DNA from: Cercospora beticola
Taxonomy: Eukaryota > Ascomycota > Dothideomycetes > Mycosphaerellales > Mycosphaerellaceae
Length of the DNA: 64,000 nt
Direction: 5' to 3'
Assembly: GCF_033473495.1 (NCBI RefSeq)
Contig: NC_088941.1
Span: 1,302,001 to 1,366,000 of the forward strand
Below the pieces are notes generated by a model. It made no database searches. It was not told the origin of the DNA and saw only the letters and a program-made list of their open reading frames with translations. Of this stretch, positions 54,803 to 64,000 are shown in pieces (the first letter of the stretch is position 1; every line of letters starts with the position of its first letter). The position numbers and the translations under genes were made by a program.

Positions 54803-55625
54803 GGTTGGCCGGCTGGCATAATCACAGTATCACGGAAGGCAATGGCAGCGACAGAGCCGAGAGTGAAGCAACGGAAGATCGCAGCATAAGATTCAGGAGA
54901 AGGAACCGTTCATGATCCGACGGTTGTTAGAACTACCGCACGGGATGTCTCGCACGAGCGTGCGCACGAGCATTCAAACTACCCACAGCCTCAGCACGAC
55001 CGATGACATATTTTGCATCTGAGCCTCACGAAAAATCAATCTTGATGGATATTTGCCTCGGCCTACTCGTATCAGTCATTGTCGAAGCACGATCGATCCT
55101 TGAAACGAGTCAAAGGGCGCGACAAAAGTCAATGATCGCACTGAATGCGCCGAAGCCAGGCGTGTGCCTATCGTGCACTAGTTTCTGAGCATCACTTTGC
55201 CCAAGGTGACATGCAAGGGACAACCATGGACGCGGTTCAGGGCTCATAAAATCACGAATCAGGTTTCACTGCCCCAGTCTAAGCACTAAGGTGCGGGTAG
55301 AGCTTTGTCCTTGCGCCTGGGCAGGTACCCGAACAAGCCCCAGAGAGACCCCGGTCCGCCGAGCCTTCGACTACTCTATGCCCAAGCAACTAGAACCGTC
55401 TAGTGTCTCTATAAGAGCTCGCTTAAGCAGCACCTAAGCAAGTAATTTGCGAGGCGGACAGCTCGTGGGATCGTGCGCAGACATGGGAGACTCCCTGACG
55501 ATTGCGCGTTCGCGTACGGTCCCAATGCGCGATTAACTCCATGTCGATGTGCAGCTCGAGCTGTATCGTAAAGCGTGGCCGCACGCTCTGATCGCATTCG
55601 AGTCGTTCAGCGTCTGGACTTCAAG
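54803..55625. other. Intergenic, promoter of the GMC gene
   Basis: 820 nt with no gene seen. A CTATAAGAG element near 55409 could be a TATA box about 215 nt upstream of the GMC start. Confidence 0.4.
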
Positions 55626-57673
55626 ATGCTGGCCAAAGCCTTCGTTGCAGCTCTATCGCTCGTAGCGTCTGTTAACGCGATTCCCAGCAGTCATCTCAAA
55701 TTCCATCAACGTCGAGCGATCGATAATGCCACGGACTACGAATATGTAATCATCGGTTCAGGGCCAGGAGGAGGTCCGCTCGCGTCTCGGCTTGCTATTG
55801 CTGGGCACAAGGTCTTGCTCATCGAAGCTGGTGGCGACTATGGCGACAATTACAACCAGTCGGTTCCGACTTACAGTTTGAAGTCTGCCGAAGATGACTC
55901 AATCAAATGGGACTATTGGGTCAGGCATTATGAGGACTTGGAGAGGCAACAGAAAGATACCAAGATGACATACAGGAACCCGGATGGGTCGCTTTATGTT
56001 GGGTTGTATCCTCCGGAAGGAGCAGAGCCGCTTGGTATCTTGTACCCTCGAACGGGCGCGCTTGGAGGCTGCTCTGAGCATCATGCGTTGATTACAACGT
56101 ACCCATGGCGTGCTGACTGGACATACATCCAGCAGCTCACTGGAGACGATTCTTGGGGACCCGATGAGATGCGTCAGCATTTTGTGAAACTTGAGAAAGC
56201 TCAATATCCAGTGGGCGCGGGACATGGCACTGATGGTTGGCTCCGGACCAGTTTGACCAACTTACTGCTTGTGGCCCAGGACTTCAAGGTGCTCTCTATC
56301 GTACTGTCGGCGGCCGCAGCCATGGGCAAGGTGAGACCTCGATGCACTTGGAACCGTATGTCTTTCGTACTGACAAGCTGCAGGATGGTCTCCTAAGCAG
56401 TCTCCTAAGTACAGTCACTTCGCTCACCAACGTTCTTCTTACCGACGTGAATGCCAATACGGACCCCGAGGAGAACATTTATCAAGTTCCACTCTCGATT
56501 GACGCTGACACCTCCAAGCGCAGCGGTACCCGCGCATTCATCCTCGACACTGCCAACGCCAAGAACGACGATGGGAGCCGCAAATATCACCTTGACATCG
56601 CTCTGCACACTTTGGCCACCAAGATCCGCTTTGATGAGAGTGGTGACGTGCCAAAAGCAATCGGCGTCGAATATCTCTCAGGCGAGCGTCTCTACAAGGC
56701 AGACCCGTATCCTTCTGCGTCCGATGGCACAGCTGGATACGTGGCCGCAAGCAAGGATGTGATCATCTCTGGTGGTAGCTTCAACACTCCACAGCTTCTT
56801 AAACTCAGCGGCATTGGCCCCAAGGATGAACTCGACCAGTTCGGGATCAAAGTCATCAAAGATGCTCCTGGGGTCGGCAGTAACATGCAAGATCGCTACG
56901 AAGCCGCTATCGTCGCCGAAACAGCCGAGAAGTTCCCCATCTCCGCCGATTGCACTTTCGGGTACGACGGGCAAGCAGATCCATGCCTCGAGAAGTGGAT
57001 CAACGGGAAGAGTGTTCTCGACAGAGGTCCATACACGACTAGCGGAGCAGCTGTAGGAGTAGTGCTGAAGACCTCCGTTGCTCAAGATCACCCAGATATC
57101 TTCATCATCGGCACACCTGGTGTGTTCAACGGCTTCTATCCCGGCTTTGCATACGACAGCGTCAAGAGCGGAAAGAAATGGTCGTGGCTAGCACTCAAAG
57201 CGCAGCCCCAAAACAACGCCGGGACAGTCAAACTCCGATCTACAGATCCTCGCGACGTACCTGAAATTCTCTTCCGATCGCTGGACACAGGTAACACGAC
57301 CGGCGGCGGTGATGAACGAGACCTGCAAGCACTCTACGAGGGCCTTCTCTGGGGGCGCGAAGCTTTCGATAAACTGATTCCTCTCGACGGAACTTTCACT
57401 GAGGCAAACCCTGGTCGCAACGTGAGCTCGGAGGCGGATCTGAAAGAGTATATCAAGAATGAGCTATGGGGACATCATGCTTGCTGCACCGCTGCCATTG
57501 GCCCCGACGGCGATCCCAATGCTGTTCTCGACTCCAATTTTAAGGTACGAGGTGTCGAAGGTCTGAGGGTTGTGGATGCTTCGATATTCCCAAAGATACC
57601 GGGCACGTTCATTTCGTTGCCGATCTATATGATCAGTGAAAAAGCTGCTGAGGCGATTATCAATGGCGATTAG
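55626..57673 (+). CDS. Secreted GMC-family oxidoreductase
   Basis: FAD-dependent alcohol, aryl-alcohol or sugar oxidase/dehydrogenase, probably extracellular and a source of H2O2. Exons 55626-56330 and 56384-57673 give 664 residues. The apparent frame break near 56330 is a 53-nt intron (GTGAGA donor, CTGAC branch, CTGCAG acceptor). Signal peptide MLAKAFVAALSLVASVNA, then the FAD motif IIGSGPGGGPLASRL with LLIEAGGD. The GMC signature lies in SGGSFNTPQLLKLSGIGP, and the catalytic His pair in LWGHHACCTAAIGP. The C-terminal FAD segment is VVDASIFPKIPGTF. The start at 55626 is the first ATG; the frame upstream has GTG only. Confidence 0.94.
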
Positions 57674-58036
57674 GAAGTGGCGCCGAGGATTCAGTCATGC
57701 GAGGGATTCTTCCCTTCCTTGAAGCATTGGCAAGAACATTGCAGTAGGTCCAAGATTCATGTGTATAATATCTCTCTGTACGATTTCGCAGAACCGGTGA
57801 CTATACATAGCAGAGATTGTATCATCATAGCATGAATTTCTTCCAAGATCGATATCAGTGCTTCAGGTGGTTCACATCACGAGAGGTAGATTTAAAGTTC
57901 GGCCCGTGCTTTGTGCATGTGTCAAAGGGCGCAAAGTGGAGAAGCTGCGATCTATAAAATGTTTACTCATCAGTCACAGCTTCTTCCCGTTCAAAACCGC
58001 TTCCTGCTGTGGATCAGACTGTAGCAGATCAATGTC
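57674..58036. other. Intergenic, promoter of the MetAP2 gene
   Basis: 363 nt between two plus-strand genes; nothing recognisable. Confidence 0.45.
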
Positions 58037-59574
58037 ATGGGCTCCAAAACCCCAGAAGGACATCAGCAAGGACCAGATGGCAATGGCCAAGTGGAGAAGC
58101 CGTGCGACTCGACTGCTGCCCGACCGCGAAATGGCTCCAGCTCTGGAGATCTGGACCGTGGTGTCGTTGGTGAGGATGAAGATGGCGACGATGACGATGG
58201 AGAAGCCGGGTTGAAAATTGCTGGCACTCTGGGTAAGATCACGGTTACCGTGAAAACACGGTGAGAGAAAAGCCAATTTGCTGATCGCACATTCCAGAGA
58301 AGAAAAACAAGAAGAAGCGCAAATCGCGCAAGAAGAAAAACAAAATCGGACAGGGCAATGACAGCGTTGGAGTCCAGACCTCACCTCCGACGATCGAGCT
58401 CTCTGTCCTGTTTCCCTCCGACTCTTATCCTGCTGGCGAACGTATTACTTACGACAATACATCTCGCACAACCGCTGCCGAAAATCGCTACAACGCTCGA
58501 ATCAAGGATCAAGATGAGACTTTTCTTCCATCCTACCGCAAGGCTGCCGAGATCCATCGTCAAGTGCGTCAATATGTCCGAAAATCCGTCATCAAACCTG
58601 GCGTCACACTCCAGACCATTGCCGAGAGCATCGAGTCTGGAGTTCGCAATCTGACAGGTCAGCAAGGCGTTTCGCCAGGCTCTGCCCTCGAAGCCGGTCT
58701 AGCATTTCCAACAGGTCTCTGTCTTAACAATGTTGCAGCACACTGGACTCCCAACCCCGGCGGTAAAGACATTGCGCTGCAGTCCAACGACGTCTTGAGC
58801 GTAGACTTCGGTGTGCACGTCAATGGTCGGATCGTAGACTCCGCTTTCACAGTTGCGCTCGACCATAATGAGAGATACGATCCATTGCTGGCAGCAGTCG
58901 GAGAGACGACGAACACCGGTCTTTCCCTTGCGTGTGTCGATGCGAGGATGCAAGACCTCGGAGCGGCGATGCAGGAGGTGATGGAGAGTTATGAGGTCGT
59001 AGAGCAAGATGGCAAAACACGACGCGTGAGAGCCATGAAGAATCTATCCGGACACGACATCCTACGATACCAGATTCATGGTGATAAACAAGTTCCGTTC
59101 GTGAAGAATGATAGTGAGCAGAAGATGGAAGAGGGAGACATCTTCGCGATTGAGACTTTTGGAACTACTGGAAGAGGACACACTCGAGACGACGTGAGTT
59201 GAGTTCCCTTCGCGCTTCGATTCTGCTTCAAAACTGACACATGGACGCATGCTAACATTTTCCAATAGATCGGTGTCTACGGCTACGGACGACAGAATGT
59301 TAAGGTCCACCCCCAGCACTTGCAATTAAGCGCTCGATCCCTTCTCAAGACCATCGATGAGAGTTTCGGGACTTTGGTCTTTTGCCGCCGATATCTAGAG
59401 CGCTTGGGAGTCAAGAACTATCACTTCGGCATGAAGCAACTGATCGATCAGGAGATTGTGGAGTCCTATGCTCCGCTGGTCGACGTCGAGGGCAGCCATG
59501 TGGCACAGTTCGAGCATACTGTCTTGATTGGCGGAGCTGGCAAGGAAATCATCAGTCGCGGGGAGGATTATTGA
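58037..59574 (+). CDS. Methionine aminopeptidase 2
   Basis: Cytosolic dimetal enzyme that removes the initiator Met during translation. Exons 58037-58232, 58298-59193 and 59269-59574 give 465 residues. The N-terminal extension is acidic ([12 protein letters not shown]), then a poly-basic run at 67-81, typical of the type 2 ribosome-associated form. Metal ligands are D235, D246, H318, E351 and E446, with the active-site His at 214 (AAHW). The type 2 insert lies between E351 and E446. Intron 2 has a GCTAAC branch site. Fungi often have two MetAP2 copies, so which paralogue this is remains open. Confidence 0.96.
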
Positions 59575-59812
59575 GTCGCAGCCTCAAGGCCGGGTGCAGA
59601 GGAGAAGCCATTGAATGGTTGGAATGGTCGGAGTGGAGGTGGCACAACTCTTTGTACAGGTAAGGTCGTCTGACATGCCTTGGCTGGAATACGGGAGATG
59701 ATGCGGAATGTGACTTATTGGGAGTCCATGTTATGCGCGATAGTCTCTCTTTCAAGTCCCATCGCTGGAACTTCTCATGTTGAAAAGTTCCGTGCAACAT
59801 TATCGTGCTCCA

Positions 59813-61996
59813 TTAATCCTCGCCTTCCTCATCCCTCGGCATCTGCACACCTAATGCCTTCATCAAATTCCCAGCAGGCCCACTCATTCCCGCCTGACCT
59901 TTGAATGCTTCGAGCATATTCTTCGCAAGGCCCAGATCAACATCGTTAAACCCGTCGTCCTCGTCCGAAGAGAGCTCTGCGCCTTCTTCAATGTCTTCTG
60001 ACTGATTATCAAAAGGACCTGATCGGGCGAAAGCGGGCGGCTTGGGTCGAATCGAGGCGTTTTTACTACGCGAGGGATTGATCTCCTCATCGGCTGATTC
60101 GTCCTCCTCCTCCTCCTCTTCTTTTGTGCTTGTCGTTGAGGCAAATTTGACGGATTTACTATTTGTCTTAGATGGCTGATCGCTGGAGGTCGAAAGCATG
60201 TGCGGCGGTCGTGGTGGTCCAAAGACAGGCTTAATATTGCCGTGCGAAGCCACGTCCGCTGCGGCCTTGCCTTTCGATTTGACTTTCTTGTATGTCCCAT
60301 TTTCCAGATTGAGTGCACCATGGCCTTTAAGCTCTTGCTCCATCAGTTCCATGACTTTGCGTAGCTCTTCAGATTCATCCACAACGCCATCGCTCATTTC
60401 GGCGTCGTCCTCAAGGGCAAGCCGGCGAGCTTCATCTAGCAGACCAGATTTTTCGATATGCCAGGCTGGCATTGCGGCAGTGTCATGTATGGCTCGTTCG
60501 AACTCCATGTCTTCAAGTGCCTCAGGGGCATTGAATTTCGTTTGTGGCTCCTCATGCTCGTTTTTATCCCCTGTTGCAGCAAAGTCCTTGACTTTCGGTT
60601 CCTCTGATTCTTGTTTCTCGGCTTTGCTCTCTTGGTCGTCTTTTACGTGAGAGGAAGACTGAGCATCATCGTCATCATCGTCTTCATCCATGTCATCCAC
60701 ACCATCCACGCCAGCCTCATCATCTTCTAAGAAGTCCTCAAAGCGCGACACCATTTTCCGAAGATTTTCCTGAGCGCCTTGATCGCCGAAGCCACCTTTG
60801 CCACCACTTGAGTTGGCTTTGCCATCGAGCTCCTTCTCAAAGTCTTTGAAGTCGATGTTCAGCCACTTATCGTCGTCTTGCACATGCGGCCACAGCTCGA
60901 TCTCATCATCGCCAGGTAGCTCTTCTTCTCCACTCTCCAGGTCTTCCAATAACAAGTTCATCTCCTGCACTGCCCGCTTGTCCTGGTACTGCTTGTCAGT
61001 GACCAGCATCTCGAAGCCGCATGTAAGTTTCATGCCCAGCGCCACCTTCTCATCTTGCATACGAGGGATTATACCGGTCCATGCTGGTGGAGGATCGAAA
61101 ATTTGACTTCGGAGCTGAGCAAACCCGACTTTCGTGAATTTGACCCTTACTGTCACAAAGTCCTCGGGAGCAAAGCGAAGAGTGTTGGTGTCTTTCGTCG
61201 TAAGCGGTTTCAAGCTCACTGGGTCACGCAAGTAGAAAGACTCGATCGCTGGCGAAATGTAGGCCGGGTTGCGATGTAGCAGGTATGCTAGCTTTCGCGG
61301 GATCGTGATGAGAGCATGGTGGAATGAGGAAGAGATAGCTGAAGGATACTCCCGGAGCCTATGAAACGCTTCTTGTTGAATATCCTGGTCTACAAGAAGA
61401 TCACTCGGCGTTCTTTTGATGAAGGATAGAGCCTCCTCTGAGGTCAAGTTACGCGGAAGCGAGCTTTTGTCGACCGGAATGATTTTGATTCGACCATCGT
61501 TGATCCAGACACGATTTTCACAGATTTCGGGGTTCAGCCACTTGGGAAGAGCGTTCGCTGCCTCGATGAGCAAGAATTCGCCGTCGGTATCGTAGACACG
61601 TATCCAGGCATCAGGATTTCCTTTGCTCAGCTCGGTGAGCAAATATACGATGAGCCACTCATCCGCGATTGAGTCACCAAAGTCTGTTCGCCCTCGTAAA
61701 TGTGACACTGTTTTCGGTGCACTTTTTGCAGAGGCTGTCGCGACATCAATTTTGGGGTGTAACGCGAGATTGAAGTCTTGCCTTTGCCAGATGTAGTCCT
61801 TGAGTAGCTTCTTCTTCAGCTCGTTTGCCGCCTTCAATATCTCGTTTAGTCTTGTTCGCAGAGCGGCATTGGAGTTCAGCCCGCCGTGAATGACATGGAT
61901 AACGTACTCTACACAGTCATCGGGAAGGCGTTTGGGAAAGCCATCGAAGCCTTCACCGAACCATTTCAAACCATCGTCTGGCAGCTGACCTTCCAT
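59813..61996 (-). CDS. SGT1/ecdysoneless family protein
   Basis: Single exon, 727 residues. N-terminal half matches the SGT1/ECD family (human ecdysoneless; not the Skp1-binding Sgt1): DDCVEYVIHVIHG at the start, IADEWLIVYLLTELSKGNPDAWIRVYDTDGEFLLIEAANALPKWL is the family block around 105-155 (seen here in pieces), and WINDGRIKIIP follows. The C-terminal half is strongly acidic and disordered, with Asp/Glu runs and a short KGFGDQG-type conserved stretch before them. Family members act in transcription, splicing or cell-cycle control. Convergent with the MetAP2 gene, 238 nt apart. Confidence 0.9.
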   Translation of the reverse strand: MEGQLPDDGLKWFGEGFDGFPKRLPDDCVEYVIHVIHGGLNSNAALRTRLNEILKAANELKKKLLKDYIWQRQDFNLALHPKIDVATASAKSAPKTVSHLRGRTDFGDSIADEWLIVYLLTELSKGNPDAWIRVYDTDGEFLLIEAANALPKWLNPEICENRVWINDGRIKIIPVDKSSLPRNLTSEEALSFIKRTPSDLLVDQDIQQEAFHRLREYPSAISSSFHHALITIPRKLAYLLHRNPAYISPAIESFYLRDPVSLKPLTTKDTNTLRFAPEDFVTVRVKFTKVGFAQLRSQIFDPPPAWTGIIPRMQDEKVALGMKLTCGFEMLVTDKQYQDKRAVQEMNLLLEDLESGEEELPGDDEIELWPHVQDDDKWLNIDFKDFEKELDGKANSSGGKGGFGDQGAQENLRKMVSRFEDFLEDDEAGVDGVDDMDEDDDDDDAQSSSHVKDDQESKAEKQESEEPKVKDFAATGDKNEHEEPQTKFNAPEALEDMEFERAIHDTAAMPAWHIEKSGLLDEARRLALEDDAEMSDGVVDESEELRKVMELMEQELKGHGALNLENGTYKKVKSKGKAAADVASHGNIKPVFGPPRPPHMLSTSSDQPSKTNSKSVKFASTTSTKEEEEEEDESADEEINPSRSKNASIRPKPPAFARSGPFDNQSEDIEEGAELSSDEDDGFNDVDLGLAKNMLEAFKGQAGMSGPAGNLMKALGVQMPRDEEGED

Positions 61997-62269
61997 GTCG
62001 AAGGATTCAGGACGAACCAGTAGAGCAAATTATCGGAGAAGCCGTGACGTTGGGCCCTGATGTCAAGTCGAGGGCAAAGTGAAGATGGGATTTGTCTTGG
62101 CGCGCGGCAAAAACTTAATCCGATGTTGACGAACGTAAACACTGGAACGCGCGGGCTCGCTACGCGTGGGACAAGCACTTCTTACGGCAGCATTGTCGAC
62201 GACACATGCACCCAGCGCATGTCGCATACTAACTCCAGCTGAGTGGCAGTGCGCGATCGATTGCCCATC
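61997..62269. promoter_or_regulatory. Shared divergent promoter, SGT1/ECD / centrosomin-motif gene
   Basis: 273 nt between the two start codons, so both promoters must overlap. No TATA box recognised. Confidence 0.5.
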
Positions 62270-64000
62270 ATGGCGCATCACTACATCAACACGCCGGGCA
62301 CTGAACGAGGGAACGAGACGTTTCTCAGTCCCAGCAAGAATGGCCTCGTGGACATGTCGTTCAACCAGCCTTTCCAGTCGCCCAGTAAAGATGCCGGCCA
62401 GGATATTCGAAGTCGTATGCGAGGACTTCGCGGTGGACCAGGACCAGTATCTGCGCGAACACCGCGACCTCGAACAGCGTTGGTCGACAAGCGCAATCCG
62501 ACGGGCAAGCAGGAATTCACACCGCTCCTCAAGAGCGCGAAACGAAACCAGCTGATGCGACAGAGCATAATGGAGGAGAAGGAGAACACCATAAATGGCG
62601 ACTTGAAAACGCCCGCTGGACTGCGTGAAAGCTTCGGCAGCAGAGCAACGCCTGGCTTACCGATCGAAGCGTCGATGCTGGACGATTTCACTGGTAGTTC
62701 CGGTGATCGCGAGAATACGCCAGTGGCACCTCAAGCAGTCAGCTCATCCATGTACGACTCGACGCCTATGCCGCACCTGCCCACGAACAGGAATGGAGTG
62801 CTCGAGACGGGCAATGTTTTGACTCTACGCGACCAGGAAGCCAAGCTGGACCAGATTCAGAAGGACAACTTTGGTCTGAAGCTGAAGATCCACTACCTCG
62901 AAGATGCAATGCGCAAAAGTGGCACCGAATTCCAGCAGCAGACTTTGAAGGAGAATGTCGAGCTCAAGACAAACAAGGCGCAACTGGAAGTAGATTTAAA
63001 GAAGCAGCGTAAGCGGTTACAAGATGCGGAGCAACAATTAGAGGAATACAAGTTACACCTGCGAGAATATCAAGAGAAGGTCAAGAAGCGACATACGAGT
63101 GAACGCGATCAGGAAGAGTATGAGCGTCTGCAAAGGATGGCCGAGGAGTCGCAGAAGATTGCAGATGAACGGGAGCAAGAGTTGGACCGAGTACGCGAGA
63201 AGCTTGACCAAGCGGAGCAGTTACAGAGCGACGAGAGCGAAGTGCAGCGTCTCAAGGATCAGCTACTCGATGCAGAGCAAGAAGTACGTGACAGGGAACG
63301 TGAGCTGGACGAGAAGGACACAAAGCTTGAAGAGTTGCAAGAGAAGCTGCAAGCGGCTGAACAAATGGAAGGCGATGCAGACAAGATCCAACAACTGCGG
63401 GACGATATTGGTGATCTGGAGGCCGACATTCGAGATCGCGAACGACAGCTCGAAGAGAAGGACGACAAGCTGGAGGAATTGCAGCAGCAGGTCAAAGCGC
63501 TTCAACAAGACAATGCGAACGTGGACCATATGCAGCAGGACATCGACGACATGGAGAACGAGCTCAAAGAGAAGGACGAGGAGTTGGACAGAAAGAATGC
63601 TCGGATCGCTGAACTCGAGGAACGCGTCAATAGTTCGTATGATCGCGAGAAATCGACCAAGAAGCTACGTGGCGATGTTGTTGACCTTGAGAACAAGCTT
63701 CGACAAAAGGATCAAGAGCTTGACGAGTTCAGAGATCAAACACGAGCGTTAGAGAAGCGTCTGCAAACAGCGGAATCCAGCCAAACAGCAGAGCTGCGAC
63801 AAAAGGATAATGAGCTGCGCAACATTCAGCGCGAATTGGCTGACAAGGATGGCGAGATCAAAGCCCTGCAGGAACGACTGCAGACAGCGCGAGGCAGTTG
63901 GGACGCCGAGGCAGAGCAGACCGATGCTCGACTGAGAGAAAAAGACCGCATTATTCAAGAGAAGGAAAGCCAACTACGAGACAAGTCGCGGGTGATTGAG
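62270..64000 (+). CDS. Centrosomin N-terminal motif coiled-coil protein, 3' partial
   Basis: Open from the ATG at 62270 to the right edge (577 codons, no stop), so the 3' part is outside. The first ~180 residues are disordered with Ser/Thr-Pro sites (TERGNETFLSPSK, SPSKDAG). Around residue 183 the Cnn_1N motif begins (LTLRDQEAKLDQIQKDNFGL, then KLKIHYLEDAM), which recruits gamma-tubulin complexes in spindle pole body and septal organising-centre proteins. The rest is an unbroken heptad coiled coil rich in Glu, Lys, Gln and Arg. Candidates are the PcpA or Mto1/ApsB type; the missing C-terminus would decide. Confidence 0.9.
   Translation, partial: MAHHYINTPGTERGNETFLSPSKNGLVDMSFNQPFQSPSKDAGQDIRSRMRGLRGGPGPVSARTPRPRTALVDKRNPTGKQEFTPLLKSAKRNQLMRQSIMEEKENTINGDLKTPAGLRESFGSRATPGLPIEASMLDDFTGSSGDRENTPVAPQAVSSSMYDSTPMPHLPTNRNGVLETGNVLTLRDQEAKLDQIQKDNFGLKLKIHYLEDAMRKSGTEFQQQTLKENVELKTNKAQLEVDLKKQRKRLQDAEQQLEEYKLHLREYQEKVKKRHTSERDQEEYERLQRMAEESQKIADEREQELDRVREKLDQAEQLQSDESEVQRLKDQLLDAEQEVRDRERELDEKDTKLEELQEKLQAAEQMEGDADKIQQLRDDIGDLEADIRDRERQLEEKDDKLEELQQQVKALQQDNANVDHMQQDIDDMENELKEKDEELDRKNARIAELEERVNSSYDREKSTKKLRGDVVDLENKLRQKDQELDEFRDQTRALEKRLQTAESSQTAELRQKDNELRNIQRELADKDGEIKALQERLQTARGSWDAEAEQTDARLREKDRIIQEKESQLRDKSRVIE

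Noticed and set aside
56300..56400. Frameshift or pseudogene in the GMC oxidoreductase
   Set aside because: A standard 53-nt intron (GTGAGA, CTGAC, CTGCAG) restores the frame exactly.
1..64000. tRNA genes
   Set aside because: Scanned for B-box sequences of the GGTTCGAATCC type on both strands; no hit had a cloverleaf around it. A covariance search would be decisive.

Overview
The window looks like nuclear DNA of a filamentous ascomycete, most likely a Dothideomycete-type fungus (class is an inference; Pezizomycotina is firmer). The reasons are short spliceosomal introns (about 45-110 nt, CTAAC/CTGAC branch points), compact genes on both strands, and families typical of moulds: cellular RdRP, Zn2Cys6 regulator, RTA1, CFEM/PTH11-like receptor, secretory lipase, heme-thiolate peroxidase, GMC oxidase. 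I joined exons by hand; the joins given for recognised genes keep one open frame across every junction. No tRNA, rRNA, CRISPR array or intact transposon was seen.

Left part (1-13 kb): the 3' part of an RNA-dependent RNA polymerase gene, a disordered protein gene, a degenerate 97-bp tandem repeat in two blocks flanking a small charged-protein gene, a hypothetical gene, an FAD monooxygenase, then about 3 kb with no gene I can support. 13-19 kb holds surface and secreted functions: a Cys/Lys/Glu-rich secreted protein, a secretory lipase, an NTF2-like protein and an RTA1 membrane protein. 19.6-26.6 kb is housekeeping: complex I NDUFA9-type subunit divergent from proteasome subunit Rpn9, Mog1, and an RRM-YTH m6A reader.

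27-41 kb reads as a metabolic neighbourhood: a regulator with two Zn2Cys6 clusters, TauD-like dioxygenase, FAD/NAD(P) oxidoreductase, ABM-fold protein, secreted kelch protein, extracellular intradiol dioxygenase and a pyrroline-5-carboxylate reductase. A 65-bp-arm inverted repeat lies between the last two. 41.6-50 kb carries an Spt10-like factor, two related BTB proteins, Gaa1 and Hop2. 50.7-57.7 kb returns to the cell surface: heme-thiolate peroxidase, a CFEM receptor with a degenerate CFEM domain, and a GMC oxidoreductase. The window ends with methionine aminopeptidase 2, an SGT1/ecdysoneless homologue and the 5' part of a centrosomin-motif coiled-coil gene that runs off the end.

Items most worth a second look: the 97-bp array (eight units in exact register despite heavy substitution), the long hairpin at 38992-39158, the CFEM domain that has lost two cysteines in register, and the Cys-periodic secreted protein.
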